DNA of 64,000 bases from DAISKN01 sp963716925 (GCA_963716925.1 CAVQUX010000025.1:868001-932000); one strand, 5' to 3'; positions 8,807 to 18,761 are shown, numbered from the stretch's first letter. Program-made: numbers and translations. Notes: generated by a model not told the origin, from the letters alone.

Positions 8807-9474
8807 GCGACGATCTTCTCCCCGCCGTCGAGATCGACCCGAACGGAACGCCTTTGGCCTCCGTCCTCTGGCTCCACGGCCTCGGCGCCGACGGCCACGA
8901 CTTCGAGCCGATCGTCCCCGAGCTCGGCTTGCCTCGCGAAGCGCGGGTGCGCTTCGTCTTCCCCCACGCGCCGATGCGACCGGTCACGATCAACGGCGGC
9001 TACGTCATGCGCGCCTGGTACGACATCAAGACCCCGAACCTCGACCGCATGGTCGAGGAGGAGGATCTCGAGATCTCCCGGCGCCAGCTCGAAGCGTGGA
9101 TTCGCCACGAGGAAGCCTCGGGTGTCCCGTCCGAGAGGATCGTGGTCGCGGGCTTCTCTCAGGGCGGCGCCATCGCCCTCTACGGCGGCCTGCAGTTCGA
9201 GAAGCGGCTCGCGGCGATCGTCGCCCTTTCGTGCTATCACCCCCTGCCCCACCTCATCGGCGAACGCGGCTCGAAGGCGAACGCCGAGGTTCCCATCTTC
9301 ATGGCGCATGGCACCTTCGATCCCGTCGTGCCCCTTCCGCTCGCGCAGGCGACGGTCGCAACGCTGCGGCAGCACGGGTACGAGCCCGAGTGGCGCACCT
9401 ACCCCATGCCCCACAGCGTTTCCGCCGAGGAGGTCAGAGACATCGGGCGCTTCCTCGCGGATCGACTTCGCTGA
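8803..9474 (+). CDS. Carboxylesterase/phospholipase-type alpha/beta hydrolase
   Basis: A 223-residue single-domain serine hydrolase of the Abhydrolase_2 group (bacterial carboxylesterase and acyl-protein thioesterase relatives). Visible motifs: LWLHGLGADGHDFEP (oxyanion region), the nucleophile elbow VVAGFSQGGAIAL, the acid in AHGTFDPVVPL and the His in PMPHSVSAEE. Length is normal for the family and no signal peptide is present, so it should be cytoplasmic. Its ATG overlaps the stop of the large fusion gene by 4 bases, meaning the two are translated together. Substrate is likely a short acyl ester. Confidence 0.9.
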   Translation: MSDDLLPAVEIDPNGTPLASVLWLHGLGADGHDFEPIVPELGLPREARVRFVFPHAPMRPVTINGGYVMRAWYDIKTPNLDRMVEEEDLEISRRQLEAWIRHEEASGVPSERIVVAGFSQGGAIALYGGLQFEKRLAAIVALSCYHPLPHLIGERGSKANAEVPIFMAHGTFDPVVPLPLAQATVATLRQHGYEPEWRTYPMPHSVSAEEVRDIGRFLADRLR

Positions 9475-9498
9475 GAAAACGGAATACCATCCCGGCGC

Positions 9499-10512
9499 AT
9501 GCGCAAGAAGGCCACGCTCGTCACCGGAGCCGCGGGCGAGGTGGGGACCTCCCTCGTTCAGAAACTGACGGAGAGTTCGCCGCGGACGGTCCTGACGCTC
9601 GATCTGAGCCCTCTCCCCGTGGCGCTTCCCGCGGGCCGGGTACACGTGCAGGGCGACATCCTCGACCCGAGTCTGCTCTCCCGCCTGGTCGCGGAGTACG
9701 AGATCGAGTGCATCTTCCACCTCGCGGCGTTGCTCTCGACCCGTTCGGAATTCACGCCGGAGCAGGCTCATCGGGTCAACGTGGAAGGAACGCTCGAGCT
9801 CCTGAGGCTCGCTTCCGATCAGTCCCAGTGGCGGGGTGAGCCGGTCCAGTTCATCTTCCCGAGCTCGATAGCGGTCTACGGCCTTCCGACCCTCGAGGCC
9901 AAGTCCCGCTATTCACGCGTACGGGAGTGGGAGTGGACCAACCCCACGACGATGTACGGCTGCAACAAGCTTTACTGCGAGCTCCTCGGAAGCTACCTGA
10001 GCCAGCACTACAAGCAGCTCTCGGCGGAAAAGCCGGTGATGATCGACTTCCGCTCGCTGCGCTTTCCGGGTCTCATCAGCGCCTTCACTCTTCCGAGCGG
10101 AGGCACCAGCGACTACGCCCCCGAAATGGTCCACGCCGCCGCCAAGGGGGAGCCCTATCGCTGTTTCGTGTCGCCCGAGGTGCAGATTCCGTTCATGGCG
10201 ATGCCCGACGCCATCCGCGCGCTCCTGAGGCTCGCGGCCGCGCCCAAGGCGTCGCTCACCCGGCTGGTATACAACGTCACATCGTTCAGCCTCACCGCCG
10301 CCGAAGTGCGCGACCTCGTGCTCGCGGCGTTTCCCGAAGCCCGGATCGAGTTCGCGCCCGACAAGAAGCGCCAGGCGATCGTGGATACCTGGCCCGCGGA
10401 CCTCGACGACACGGCGGCCCACCGCGATTGGAAATGGGAGCCGGAGTACGACGCCGAGCGGGCGTTCGCCGAGTACCTGGTTCCCAACATCCGGAAGCGC
10501 TACGGGTCGTGA
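9499..10512 (+). CDS. NAD-dependent epimerase/dehydratase, threonine dehydrogenase-like SDR
   Basis: A 337-residue extended short-chain dehydrogenase. The Rossmann motif TGAAGEVGTSL is at residue ~9, IFHLAALLS follows, the catalytic pair is in MYGCNKLYCE (YxxxK), and RSLRFPGLIS is near the middle. The overall pattern, including PSGGTSDYAPEM and the Cys next to the catalytic Tyr, resembles the SDR-type L-threonine 3-dehydrogenases that turn threonine into 2-amino-3-ketobutyrate; an epimerase role cannot be excluded. It lies 24 bases after the esterase, probably in the same transcript as the fusion gene. A link to amino-acid catabolism across the operon is inference. Confidence 0.85.
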   Translation: MRKKATLVTGAAGEVGTSLVQKLTESSPRTVLTLDLSPLPVALPAGRVHVQGDILDPSLLSRLVAEYEIECIFHLAALLSTRSEFTPEQAHRVNVEGTLELLRLASDQSQWRGEPVQFIFPSSIAVYGLPTLEAKSRYSRVREWEWTNPTTMYGCNKLYCELLGSYLSQHYKQLSAEKPVMIDFRSLRFPGLISAFTLPSGGTSDYAPEMVHAAAKGEPYRCFVSPEVQIPFMAMPDAIRALLRLAAAPKASLTRLVYNVTSFSLTAAEVRDLVLAAFPEARIEFAPDKKRQAIVDTWPADLDDTAAHRDWKWEPEYDAERAFAEYLVPNIRKRYGS

Positions 10513-10678
10513 CGGTTACCTGGCCTCGTTGACTCCGGCCGATATTCCACGTACCCTGGAACTAGCTCCATAAAGACGAGATGAGTGCGCTCGCCGCACT
10601 CGAGATTCCGCTTGGCTTGCCCCGACGGGCGGCAAGCGGCGACGAAGTCATGTCGAGATCCATCATCGAGAGCCGCGG

Positions 10679-12646
10679 ATGAACGTTCCGAACGCTCCGA
10701 AACGACCGGACGGGCCGTCGGAGGACGACCTCCAGTCGAGCGACCGCGTGATCCGCTGGGTGAGCAACCCTCCGATACACATCGGAGAAACGACTCTCTC
10801 CACGCGGGAGACCGCGCTTCTCGACTTCCTGCGCGCGGAGGCGAACCAGGAGCTCACCCCTTCGGAAATCGTTTCGCGATCGCCCCTGAGCGACGTGGAT
10901 ACGCTGCACGTTCTCTCGAGCCTCATCGCCACCGGGGTTCTCGAGCTTCGGGACCGCGTCTCGGCGGAGGAAGCCTCATCCGAAGCCCTCGACGCACCGT
11001 CTTTCGGCGCGACGCCTCTGCCGAAGAAGCTGGGGCGTTTCGAGGTGGACCGAATGCTCGGACGAGGGTCCATGGGGGCGGTGCTCCTCGCCAAGGACCC
11101 GGCGATCGATCGCGTGGTCGCGATCAAGCTCGTCCAGACGGCCGCGCACCTCTCGGTCGCGCAGCGCGACAAGTACCGCGAGCGCTTCTACCGCGAGGCG
11201 AGCGCCGCGGGTCAGCTCCTCCATCCCGCAATAGCCACGGTTTTCGACGTGGGCCATACCGACGATGGGACGCCGTTTCTGGTGATGGAGTACGTGAAAG
11301 GAGAGACCCTTCGCGAGCTCCTCGAGAGCGGAAAGCCGACTCTCGCCGAGTCGCTCCGGATCGCGCGCGACGTCCTCGAGGCGCTCAGCTTCGCCCACTC
11401 CCAGGGGATCGTGCACCGGGACGTCAAGCCGTCGAACATCATGGTCACCTCGGAGCGCCGCGGCAAGATCATGGACTTCGGAATCGCCCATGTCATGGGC
11501 TCGGAGCTCACCGCCGGGGGGGACCTCCTGGGAAGCCCCTACTACATGGCGCCGGAGCAGCTGGCGAAGGGCCCGATCACCGCGCGCACCGATCTGTTCT
11601 CCTTCGCCGTCGTCCTCTATCGAATGTTGACGGGTGTTCTTCCCTTCACCGGAGACTCCTTCGCCGCCGTCGCCCACGCCATCCTCCACGAGAAACCGGT
11701 TCCGCCGGACCGACTCGATCCGGGAATTCCGAGGGCGCTCTCGAATCTCGTCCTTCACTGCCTGGAGAAGTCTCCCGAGGAGCGGGCGGGGAGCGCGCCG
11801 GAAGTGCTTCGGGCGCTCGCCGCCGCGGAATCCGGTCAGGTCGACATTCCGGCGCCGCTCAAGCCGAGCCGCCGGCGGATGCTCGGGCTTTCGCTCGCTC
11901 TCCTCCTGGTAACCCTCGCCGCTCTCCGATTTCATGCGCCCCAACCGCGCGCTGCGCCGAGTGAGACCTGGAAACCCATCGAGCCCATGGAAACACCGCT
12001 TCCTCCGCCGCTCCCGAGCGAGGCCGCGCCGGAGCCGCCCCCTGGAAAGCCGCAGGAGGCGCCGACTCCGACTTCGATCCCGGCCAGGCCCCCTTCGGCG
12101 CAGGCCGAGCCGCCGAAACCCGCGGCGCCCGCGAAGGAGCGGACGGAAGAGCGCGCGGAGCCCCGTCCGACCCAAAGGGCGCTGCAAGACAAGGAGAGCG
12201 ACCCCACGGAAGCCGAGCTCTTCTACGAAGCCCGCCTCGCACTCGAGCGAGGAGAGCTCGAGCGCAGCCGGGCGACCCTGGAGACTCTCCTGTCCCGGAA
12301 CCCGTCCTTCACCGGCGCGGGCGACCTCTATACCGAGGTCACGGATCAGATCTGGGAAACGCGCCTTCCGCTGTTACTGGGAGCGAGGCACAAACACCGC
12401 CTCGGAGGATGCCAGGGGGAGCTGAGCCTCGCGTCCCTGGGAGTCCGCTTCCAATCGCCCGATCACGACTGGGCCTTCCGGCCGGAGGACATCCGGGTGA
12501 TGGAGCGGCCCGATCCGTCGGCGGTCATCGTCGAGACGTTCGAGAAGGACACTCTGAGCCTGGGAAAGAACAAGCGGTACCGGTTCGATCTGGAAACGCC
12601 CCTGTCGGACGCCGATTGGTCGCGCTACCAGAGGCTTCTCAAGTAG
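10679..12646 (+). CDS. Transmembrane Ser/Thr protein kinase with N-terminal winged-helix-like and C-terminal TPR-like regions
   Basis: A 655-residue Hanks-type kinase. Residues ~20-95 look like a small winged-helix segment (LLDFLRAEANQELTPSEIVS). The kinase domain at ~115-385 shows LGRGSMGAVLLA, the Lys in VAIKLVQT, HRDVKPSN (catalytic Asp about 248), MDFGIAHV and GSPYYMAPEQ. A single membrane helix follows (~400-418, LGLSLALLLVTLAAL), then a Pro/Glu-rich linker, and a tail with one TPR-like pair and a beta-rich end. All catalytic residues are present, so it should be active. Its end overlaps the converging molybdopterin gene by 8 bases. No partner substrate is encoded beside it. Confidence 0.88.
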   Translation: MNVPNAPKRPDGPSEDDLQSSDRVIRWVSNPPIHIGETTLSTRETALLDFLRAEANQELTPSEIVSRSPLSDVDTLHVLSSLIATGVLELRDRVSAEEASSEALDAPSFGATPLPKKLGRFEVDRMLGRGSMGAVLLAKDPAIDRVVAIKLVQTAAHLSVAQRDKYRERFYREASAAGQLLHPAIATVFDVGHTDDGTPFLVMEYVKGETLRELLESGKPTLAESLRIARDVLEALSFAHSQGIVHRDVKPSNIMVTSERRGKIMDFGIAHVMGSELTAGGDLLGSPYYMAPEQLAKGPITARTDLFSFAVVLYRMLTGVLPFTGDSFAAVAHAILHEKPVPPDRLDPGIPRALSNLVLHCLEKSPEERAGSAPEVLRALAAAESGQVDIPAPLKPSRRRMLGLSLALLLVTLAALRFHAPQPRAAPSETWKPIEPMETPLPPPLPSEAAPEPPPGKPQEAPTPTSIPARPPSAQAEPPKPAAPAKERTEERAEPRPTQRALQDKESDPTEAELFYEARLALERGELERSRATLETLLSRNPSFTGAGDLYTEVTDQIWETRLPLLLGARHKHRLGGCQGELSLASLGVRFQSPDHDWAFRPEDIRVMERPDPSAVIVETFEKDTLSLGKNKRYRFDLETPLSDADWSRYQRLLK

Positions 12647-14957
12647 AGCGCAGCAGCTTCCAGACCTTCTCCGGAGTGATCGGGGTGTCGATGTGCCGGA
12701 CGCCCTTCCCGGCCAGCGCGTCGACCACCGCGTTCACCACTGCGGGGGTCGAGCCGATCGTCGCCGCCTCTCCCACACCCTTCGCCCCGAGAGGGTTGAG
12801 CGGCGTTGGCGTTTCGGTGCGATGGCATTCGAACGAAGGGAGCGATTCCGCTCTCGGAACCGCGTACTCCATCAGGTTGCCGGTCAAGAGGTTGCCTTGC
12901 TCGTCGTGGAGAGCGGACTCGAAGAGCGCCTGGCCGATTCCCTGGGCGATACCGCCGTGGATCTGACCTTCGACCAGGAGCGGGTTGATGACCCGCCCGC
13001 AATCGTCCACGGTGAGGAAACGCAGGATCCGGATCTCGCCCGTTTCCACGTCGATCTCGACGACCGCCACGTGGACGCCGAACGGATAGGTCTCCCCCTT
13101 GGGACGAAAATCGGTTTCCGCGGCGAGCTTCGTGCGAAGCGCCTCGGGAGCATTCTCCGAGTTCCCGAAAGAGGCGACCTCCTTCCAGGTGACGCTGCGC
13201 GCGGGGAAGCCCACCACGTGAAACCGCCCCTCTTCGAGAGCGACGTCCGCGGCAGCGGCTTCCAGCAGGTGGGCCGCTATCTCCTTCGCGCCCTCGCGAA
13301 CGGAGACCGAGCTCTCGAGCACCGCCGCCCCCCCGACGGGAGCGCTCCGGCTTCCGAACGTCCCGATTCCACGCGGTACTACGCCCGTGTCGCCGTGGAG
13401 GACGACGATGTCCTCGAGGGGAATCTGGAGAGTATCGGCGGCTATCTGCGCCCAGCTCGTCTCGTGCCCCTGACCGTGCGGCGAGGTTCCCGTGAGGACG
13501 GTGGTCTTCCCATCGGCTCCGACGCGGACGGAGCCGAGCTCCCACGGGCCGAAGCCGCAGATCTCGACGTAGCAGGCGATGCCGATGCCCAGGAGGTTTC
13601 CGCCTTCCTCACGGCGCCTCCGCTGCTCGTCGCGACAACGCGCGTAGTCGACCCGCTTCAGAGCCTCGTCGAGCGCCTGCTCGTAGGCGCCGCTGTCATA
13701 GGTGAGGCCGGTCGCCGTTCGATAGGGAAATCGATCGGGCTGGATGAAGTTCCGTCTCCGGATCTCGATCGGGTCCTTTCCGAGCGCGGCGGCGAGGACG
13801 TCCATCCCCCGCTCGATGAGGTACGCGGCCTCGGGGCGACCGGCGCCCCGATAGGGCTCGCTCCAGACCTTGTTGGTGAAGACGCCGACCGCCCGGGCGC
13901 GCGCGCTCCGGATGTCATAGCAGCCGGTCATCATGAGTCCGGTGAGAGGTGGGATGCCGGGAGTCGCGCGGCTGTGATACGCGCCGCAGTCCATCACCAG
14001 CGAGAGGTCGGCCGCCGTCACCTTCCCTTCCGCGTCGGCCGCGAGCTTCAGGACTCCCCTCTGGTCGCGCCCGTGTGTCGTGGCGAAGTAATCCTCGCTC
14101 CGGGTCGCCGCCCAGCGGACGGGCCGCATCAGATGTCGCGCGAGGACGAGGGCGAGTACCTCTTCACCGTACACGTTGCACTTCGCCCCGAAGCCGCCGC
14201 CCACCTCGGGGGCGATGACCCGGACCGATCTGGCTTCGACGCCGAGAATCTCGGCCAGGTGGTCGCGCAGCAGATGCGGGATCTGTGTCGCCGACCAGAG
14301 AGTGAATCCCTTCGTCCGGTCGAAGCGGGCCGCCACCGCGCGCGGCTCCATGGCGTTGGGAACGAGCCGCTGGATCGACGCGTCGAGCTCGACGACCCTG
14401 GCCGCCCGCGCGAAGGCGCTCTCGACATCACCTCCATCGAGCGTCCATAGGAACGCGCGATTGCCGTTCGGAGAGTCGTGGAGCGAGGGTGCGTCCTTCG
14501 CGAGCGCCCGATCGGGAGTCGAGATCGGTTCGAGCGGTTCGTAGAGGACTTCGACCCGGCCCGCGCCGTCGGCGGCGGCGTAGGGGTCGCTCGCCACCAC
14601 CACGGCGACCGGATCGCCCACATGGCGGACTCGCTCTCCCGCGAGAGGGTATCTCTCGGTCGAGAACACTTCCTCGAACTTGCCGCCGTCCGCCTCCGCG
14701 ATCACCGGAAGGGGAAGTTTCAGAAGCGGGAGCAGATCCTCCAGAGTGAAGACGGCGACCACACCCGGGACCGTGAGCGCGGGGGCTCGGTCGATTCGCG
14801 CGACCCGGGCGTGGGCGTAGGGGCTCCTCACGAAACTCATCGTAACCGCGCCCTCGAGAGGGATGTCGGCCGTGTAGTTGCCCGCGCCGGTGACGAGCGC
14901 CGGATCTTCCCGCCGCTTGACGCTAGCGCCGATGAACTGCGGAATCGTCTTTGCCAT
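12639..14957 (-). CDS. Xanthine dehydrogenase/aldehyde oxidase family, molybdopterin-binding subunit
   Basis: A 772-residue large subunit of the molybdenum hydroxylase family (CoxL/XdhA/aldehyde oxidase). Visible: the N-terminal VTGAGNYTADIPL with RSPYAHARV, the substrate-channel loop EVGGGFGAKCNVYGEE, the form II loop PYRGAGRPEAAYLIE (not the AYxCSFR of true CO dehydrogenase), TGTSPHGQGHETSW, and the active-site Glu in LGAKGVGEAATIGS. It should hydroxylate an aldehyde or N-heterocycle. The usual FAD and [2Fe-2S] subunits are not adjacent, so either they lie elsewhere or this chain uses another electron acceptor. It overlaps the upstream phosphodiesterase by 35 bases; the homology starts at MAKTIPQFIGASVKRRED, which fixes the start. 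Confidence 0.92.
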   Translation of the reverse strand: MAKTIPQFIGASVKRREDPALVTGAGNYTADIPLEGAVTMSFVRSPYAHARVARIDRAPALTVPGVVAVFTLEDLLPLLKLPLPVIAEADGGKFEEVFSTERYPLAGERVRHVGDPVAVVVASDPYAAADGAGRVEVLYEPLEPISTPDRALAKDAPSLHDSPNGNRAFLWTLDGGDVESAFARAARVVELDASIQRLVPNAMEPRAVAARFDRTKGFTLWSATQIPHLLRDHLAEILGVEARSVRVIAPEVGGGFGAKCNVYGEEVLALVLARHLMRPVRWAATRSEDYFATTHGRDQRGVLKLAADAEGKVTAADLSLVMDCGAYHSRATPGIPPLTGLMMTGCYDIRSARARAVGVFTNKVWSEPYRGAGRPEAAYLIERGMDVLAAALGKDPIEIRRRNFIQPDRFPYRTATGLTYDSGAYEQALDEALKRVDYARCRDEQRRRREEGGNLLGIGIACYVEICGFGPWELGSVRVGADGKTTVLTGTSPHGQGHETSWAQIAADTLQIPLEDIVVLHGDTGVVPRGIGTFGSRSAPVGGAAVLESSVSVREGAKEIAAHLLEAAAADVALEEGRFHVVGFPARSVTWKEVASFGNSENAPEALRTKLAAETDFRPKGETYPFGVHVAVVEIDVETGEIRILRFLTVDDCGRVINPLLVEGQIHGGIAQGIGQALFESALHDEQGNLLTGNLMEYAVPRAESLPSFECHRTETPTPLNPLGAKGVGEAATIGSTPAVVNAVVDALAGKGVRHIDTPITPEKVWKLLRST

Positions 14958-16212
14958 GAGCTTTCAGAAGATTGCGGCCTTCGGCGCCTTCGAGGGCGAC
15001 GCCGAGAACGGCCGCGAGCGTGGGCGCGATGTCGCGCATATCGATGCGGCCCAGGTCGAGGCCGCGGGGAACGCCTTCGCCCGCGAGGAAGAAAGAGGAG
15101 TCCATATCAGGAACGGTCGGAAGATAACCGTGCGTTCCACCCCTCCTCGCCGGACGCACGACGGGAGGGGCGAGACCCCCGCCGCCGCGGAAACCTTTCG
15201 CGAGCCCCACGAGAAAGGCCGCGTTCGGGTAGCCTCCGAGAGCCCGAGCCTCTTCTCCCTCGAGGATCGCGTCGATCCCGGAAAGCCCTCGCAGCACCTC
15301 GCGTACCGCCGTCCGGCTGGACCGGTCGCCCTCCTCCCGGAGAACGACAATCGCGGATCCACCCTGATCCCAGGCGAAGGCCTTCCAACCGATCACCGCG
15401 CCCGATGGATCCACATCGATGAGACCCGCCTCGCGAAGCGCCGCGTTGAGGTGGAGCTCCCGATCGGACGGAAGAAAACCGTGGTCGGAGACGACGCACA
15501 ATACGCGGGCCTTCGAACGGAGCTTCCCCACCAGCTCGTCCAGAACCTCGAGCGCCTCGAACGTCTCCCGGCTTCCCGGTCCGCTATCGTGCTGCACGGA
15601 GTCGAGGCCGGAGAAGTACGCGGTCAGGAACGCCGGCGCCTTCTTATCGAGCACGTAGCCGATGAACTCCGTCCTCCGCCGGTCGGCGGCGATCGAGTAG
15701 TCGTTGCCCTCCGGATAGGACCCGAGCACCGCTTCGGCTTCCTCGAGAAGTCCTTTCGTCGACAGCGCCCGGATGACCTTGAGGTCCTCGGCGTTACCCG
15801 CCCGCCAGTACTGTGCGATGTTGAAGGACACGCGGGCTCCGACACTGACCGGCCAGTCCACGCTCGCGGCGCGCAGCCCCGCGTTCTCCGCGGCCTCCCA
15901 GAGCGTCGTCGCTCTCAAGTCGGAAGCGTACCAGTACCAGCCGTCCAGGTTTCGCGCGAAGGGGTCGAAGGGGTGATTCGAGTAGATCCCGTGGCGCGCC
16001 GGCGCGACCCCGGTCAGCATCGTCGCATGGCTCGGGTAGGTGACGGTGGGAAAGACGCCCGTCACCGCGGTGGCATGGGTGCCCTCCGAAACCAGAAGGC
16101 GCAGGTTCGGAACCTTCAGTCCATGCGCGTCCGCCTGAAGGACGTAGTCGGGCCTGAGCCCGTCAATCGAGAGAAGAACGACCGAAGCGGCTATCAGAGT
16201 TCCGGGGATCAC
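14923..16212 (-). CDS. Type I phosphodiesterase/nucleotide pyrophosphatase (alkaline phosphatase superfamily)
   Basis: A 429-residue phosphodiesterase of the NPP group. Metal and nucleophile motifs are present: VVLLSIDGLRPDY (metal Asp), VFPTVTYPSHATMLTG (nucleophile Thr), GLDSVQHDSGPG (metal Asp/His) and VVSDHGFLPS (metal Asp-His). These enzymes split nucleotide pyrophosphates or phosphodiesters, usually outside the cytoplasm. The start is a GTG at 16212; the N-terminal hydrophobic stretch is very short, so export is uncertain and the true start could be further upstream. Its 3' end overlaps the molybdopterin gene, which suggests one transcript, although a functional link is not obvious. Confidence 0.85.
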   Translation of the reverse strand: MIPGTLIAASVVLLSIDGLRPDYVLQADAHGLKVPNLRLLVSEGTHATAVTGVFPTVTYPSHATMLTGVAPARHGIYSNHPFDPFARNLDGWYWYASDLRATTLWEAAENAGLRAASVDWPVSVGARVSFNIAQYWRAGNAEDLKVIRALSTKGLLEEAEAVLGSYPEGNDYSIAADRRRTEFIGYVLDKKAPAFLTAYFSGLDSVQHDSGPGSRETFEALEVLDELVGKLRSKARVLCVVSDHGFLPSDRELHLNAALREAGLIDVDPSGAVIGWKAFAWDQGGSAIVVLREEGDRSSRTAVREVLRGLSGIDAILEGEEARALGGYPNAAFLVGLAKGFRGGGGLAPPVVRPARRGGTHGYLPTVPDMDSSFFLAGEGVPRGLDLGRIDMRDIAPTLAAVLGVALEGAEGRNLLKAHGKDDSAVHRR

Positions 16213-16292
16213 AGGCCGGGGATTCTATAACAGGAACCTTTCTTCGGGAGTTTCCGTTACCCTGTGCGGGACTGCCGCGCTCGGAGGTCATC

Positions 16293-18761
16293 ATGGAAAG
16301 CTGGACGAAAGACCTGAAGTTCGGGCTGAAGCTCCTCGTTCGCGACAAAGGCTTCACCCTGACGGCGGTCCTCACCCTCGCGATCGCGCTCGGAGCGAAC
16401 CTGGCCGTCTTCAGCATCGTGAGGTCGGTTCTCCAGAAGCCACTTCCCTTCCCCGATTCCCACAGGGTGATGGCGGTACACAACAGCTACCCCAACGCCG
16501 GCGTGATCCGGACCGACAACGCGGTGCCGGACTACTACGACCGCAAGCGCGAGGTCCCGGCATTCGAAGAGCTCGCGATCTTCCGTTTCCAGGGGTTGAC
16601 GGTCGGCGAGCCCGGCGCGACCAGGCGCGTCCGGGCGATGCGGGCTACTCCCTCGCTCCTCCTGCTCCTGCGGGCGGCGCCGGCACGGGGTCGGGTATTC
16701 CTGGAGGGGGAAGGCGAGGTCGGGAACGAGGCCAGGGCGATACTGACTTACCCACTGTGGCAGGAGCTCTACGGCGGCGCGGAGAACGTCGTCGGCCAGG
16801 AGATCCGGGTGAACGGCAAGCCTCACCAGATCGTCGGAGTGCTTCCCGAGGAGTTCTTGTTTCTCTCCCCCGAGACCCGTCTCATCATCCCCACGGCCTT
16901 CAGCGAGGAGGAGAAGTCCGACGACTCCCGACACAGCAACAACTGGGAGATGGTCGGACGGCTCGCGCCCGGGGCGACCCTGGAGCAGGCCCAGGCACAG
17001 ATCGACGCCCTCAACGCCCTGAACCTCGAGCGATTCCCGGCGATGCGGGAGATCGTGATCAACGCCGGCTTCCACACGACGGTTCTTCCGCTGCAGGAAG
17101 ACGTGGTGCGCGACCTGCGCGGCACGCTCCATCTTCTCTGGGGCGGAGTCGCCGCCGTTCTTCTCATCGCGATCGTGAACGTCGCGAACCTCGTCCTCGT
17201 CCGATCCCAGACCCGCCTCAAGGAGCTCGCCATACGGAGCTCGATCGGGGGCGGCCGCCTTCGCATCGCCCGGCAGCTCGTGACCGAAATGGTCCTCCTG
17301 GCGCTCGCGGGAGCCGCTCTCGGCGTCGGCATCGGGGTTCTCCTGATCCAGGCGCTTCGGTCGTTCGGAATCGACGAGCTCCCGCGAGGGACGGAGATCC
17401 GTCTCGACGTCGTTTCTCTCTCCGCCGCGGTGGCGGCGGCGATCGGGGTGGGAATCCTTGTTTCCCTCATCCCCATCGCCCGGATGGTGCGCATGAACCT
17501 GAGCGACATCGTGCATCAGGAGGGCCGCACCTCGACGGGTGGAAGAGGCGCCGCCCTCCTTCGAAAAACGCTCGTCGTCGCCCAGGTCGCCTTCGCCCTC
17601 GTGCTCCTCATTGGAGCCGGGCTCCTTCTCGCGAGCTTCCGGCGCGTCCTCGCCATCGATCCGGGATTTCGTCCGGAGTCCGTCGTGACGGCGTCGGTGA
17701 CACTTCCGCCGGGGCGGTACGAGAAAAAGCAGGATTTCATCGCGTTTCACGAGCGCGCCCTCGCCGGCATTCGATCCCTTCCCGGAGTGGAACGTGCGGG
17801 AGCGACCACCGTAATCCCCTTCGGCGGAAGCTACAACGACAGCGTGATCATGGCCGAGGGCTACCAGATGGCGCCCGGCGAGTCCCTGATCTCTCCCTCC
17901 AAGACCGACGTGACCCCGGGGTATTTCGAGACGATGGGCATTCCGCTCTTGAGCGGCCGCTTCTTCGAGGAGAGCGACGACGGAACGGCGGGGAACGTGA
18001 TCCTGGTCGACGAGCGGCTGGCGAAAAAATTCTGGCCCGACTCGGACCCCGTGGGCAAGAGAATGTACGAGGCCGCGAGCGCCGAAGACCTGGTGAGCCC
18101 TGGCGAGAACGTGACCTGGCACCGCGTCATCGGAGTCGTGGGCTCGATCCGGCAGCGCGGCCTCGTCGGCACCGACGATCGGATCGGAGCCTACTACTTC
18201 CCCTATCGGCAGACCCCGTGGCGCTACATGACGTTCGTCATCCGGACGGAACGGGCGCCCGAGAGCGTGATCTCGGAAGTGCGGGAAGTCGTCCGCACGG
18301 TCGATCCCGAGCTTCCGCTCTACGACCTGCTGACGATGGAGGAGAGAGTCGACCAATCTCTCGTGGCCCGCAGGACTTCGATCCTGCTCTCGGCGAGCTT
18401 CGGGGTCGTCGCCCTGTTTCTCGCGGCCGTCGGAATCTACGGCGTTCTCGCTTATCTCGTAACCCAGCGGACCCGCGAGATTGGAATCCGGATGGCGCTC
18501 GGCGGCACCACCCGGTCGGCCTTCGAGCTGGTGCTTCGGGAGGGGGCGATCATCATCGGGCTCGGCCTCGCCCTGGGATTCGGAGGGGCGCTCCTGCTCG
18601 GGGGGGTTCTCGAGCAGCAGCTCTATGGGGTCAAGGCTACGGACCCGTCCGTTCTCGCGGCCGTTTCCGGCCTTCTGGCGGCTGTGGCCCTCCTGGCCTC
18701 CGTCGTCCCCGCCGCCCGGGCGGCATCGATCCATCCGGTACAGGCGATCCGCGGGGATTGA
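16293..18761 (+). CDS. ADOP-family ABC transporter permease (MacB/FtsX type), copy 1
   Basis: An 822-residue permease with two FtsX units, the architecture of acidobacterial duplicated orphan permeases. It opens with the ADOP signature KDLKFGLKLLVRDKGFTLTA followed by a helix (VLTLAIALGANLAVFS) and LQKPLPFPD. A MacB-like periplasmic domain follows, then three helices (from ~285), an ALLRKTLVVAQVAFALVLLI repeat of the first helix, a second periplasmic domain and a last three-helix set ending PAARAASIHPVQAIRGD. TREIGIRMALGG marks the second FtsX domain. No ATPase gene is adjacent. The substrate is unknown; export of peptides or antibiotics is the usual guess for MacB relatives. A possible TATA-like promoter is shared with the divergent phosphodiesterase. 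Confidence 0.9.
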   Translation: MESWTKDLKFGLKLLVRDKGFTLTAVLTLAIALGANLAVFSIVRSVLQKPLPFPDSHRVMAVHNSYPNAGVIRTDNAVPDYYDRKREVPAFEELAIFRFQGLTVGEPGATRRVRAMRATPSLLLLLRAAPARGRVFLEGEGEVGNEARAILTYPLWQELYGGAENVVGQEIRVNGKPHQIVGVLPEEFLFLSPETRLIIPTAFSEEEKSDDSRHSNNWEMVGRLAPGATLEQAQAQIDALNALNLERFPAMREIVINAGFHTTVLPLQEDVVRDLRGTLHLLWGGVAAVLLIAIVNVANLVLVRSQTRLKELAIRSSIGGGRLRIARQLVTEMVLLALAGAALGVGIGVLLIQALRSFGIDELPRGTEIRLDVVSLSAAVAAAIGVGILVSLIPIARMVRMNLSDIVHQEGRTSTGGRGAALLRKTLVVAQVAFALVLLIGAGLLLASFRRVLAIDPGFRPESVVTASVTLPPGRYEKKQDFIAFHERALAGIRSLPGVERAGATTVIPFGGSYNDSVIMAEGYQMAPGESLISPSKTDVTPGYFETMGIPLLSGRFFEESDDGTAGNVILVDERLAKKFWPDSDPVGKRMYEAASAEDLVSPGENVTWHRVIGVVGSIRQRGLVGTDDRIGAYYFPYRQTPWRYMTFVIRTERAPESVISEVREVVRTVDPELPLYDLLTMEERVDQSLVARRTSILLSASFGVVALFLAAVGIYGVLAYLVTQRTREIGIRMALGGTTRSAFELVLREGAIIIGLGLALGFGGALLLGGVLEQQLYGVKATDPSVLAAVSGLLAAVALLASVVPAARAASIHPVQAIRGD

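Noticed and set aside
16257..18734. An 825-codon open frame on the minus strand opposite ADOP-1
   Set aside because: Low-complexity acidic and arginine-rich product; ADOP-1 on the plus strand has full family motifs.
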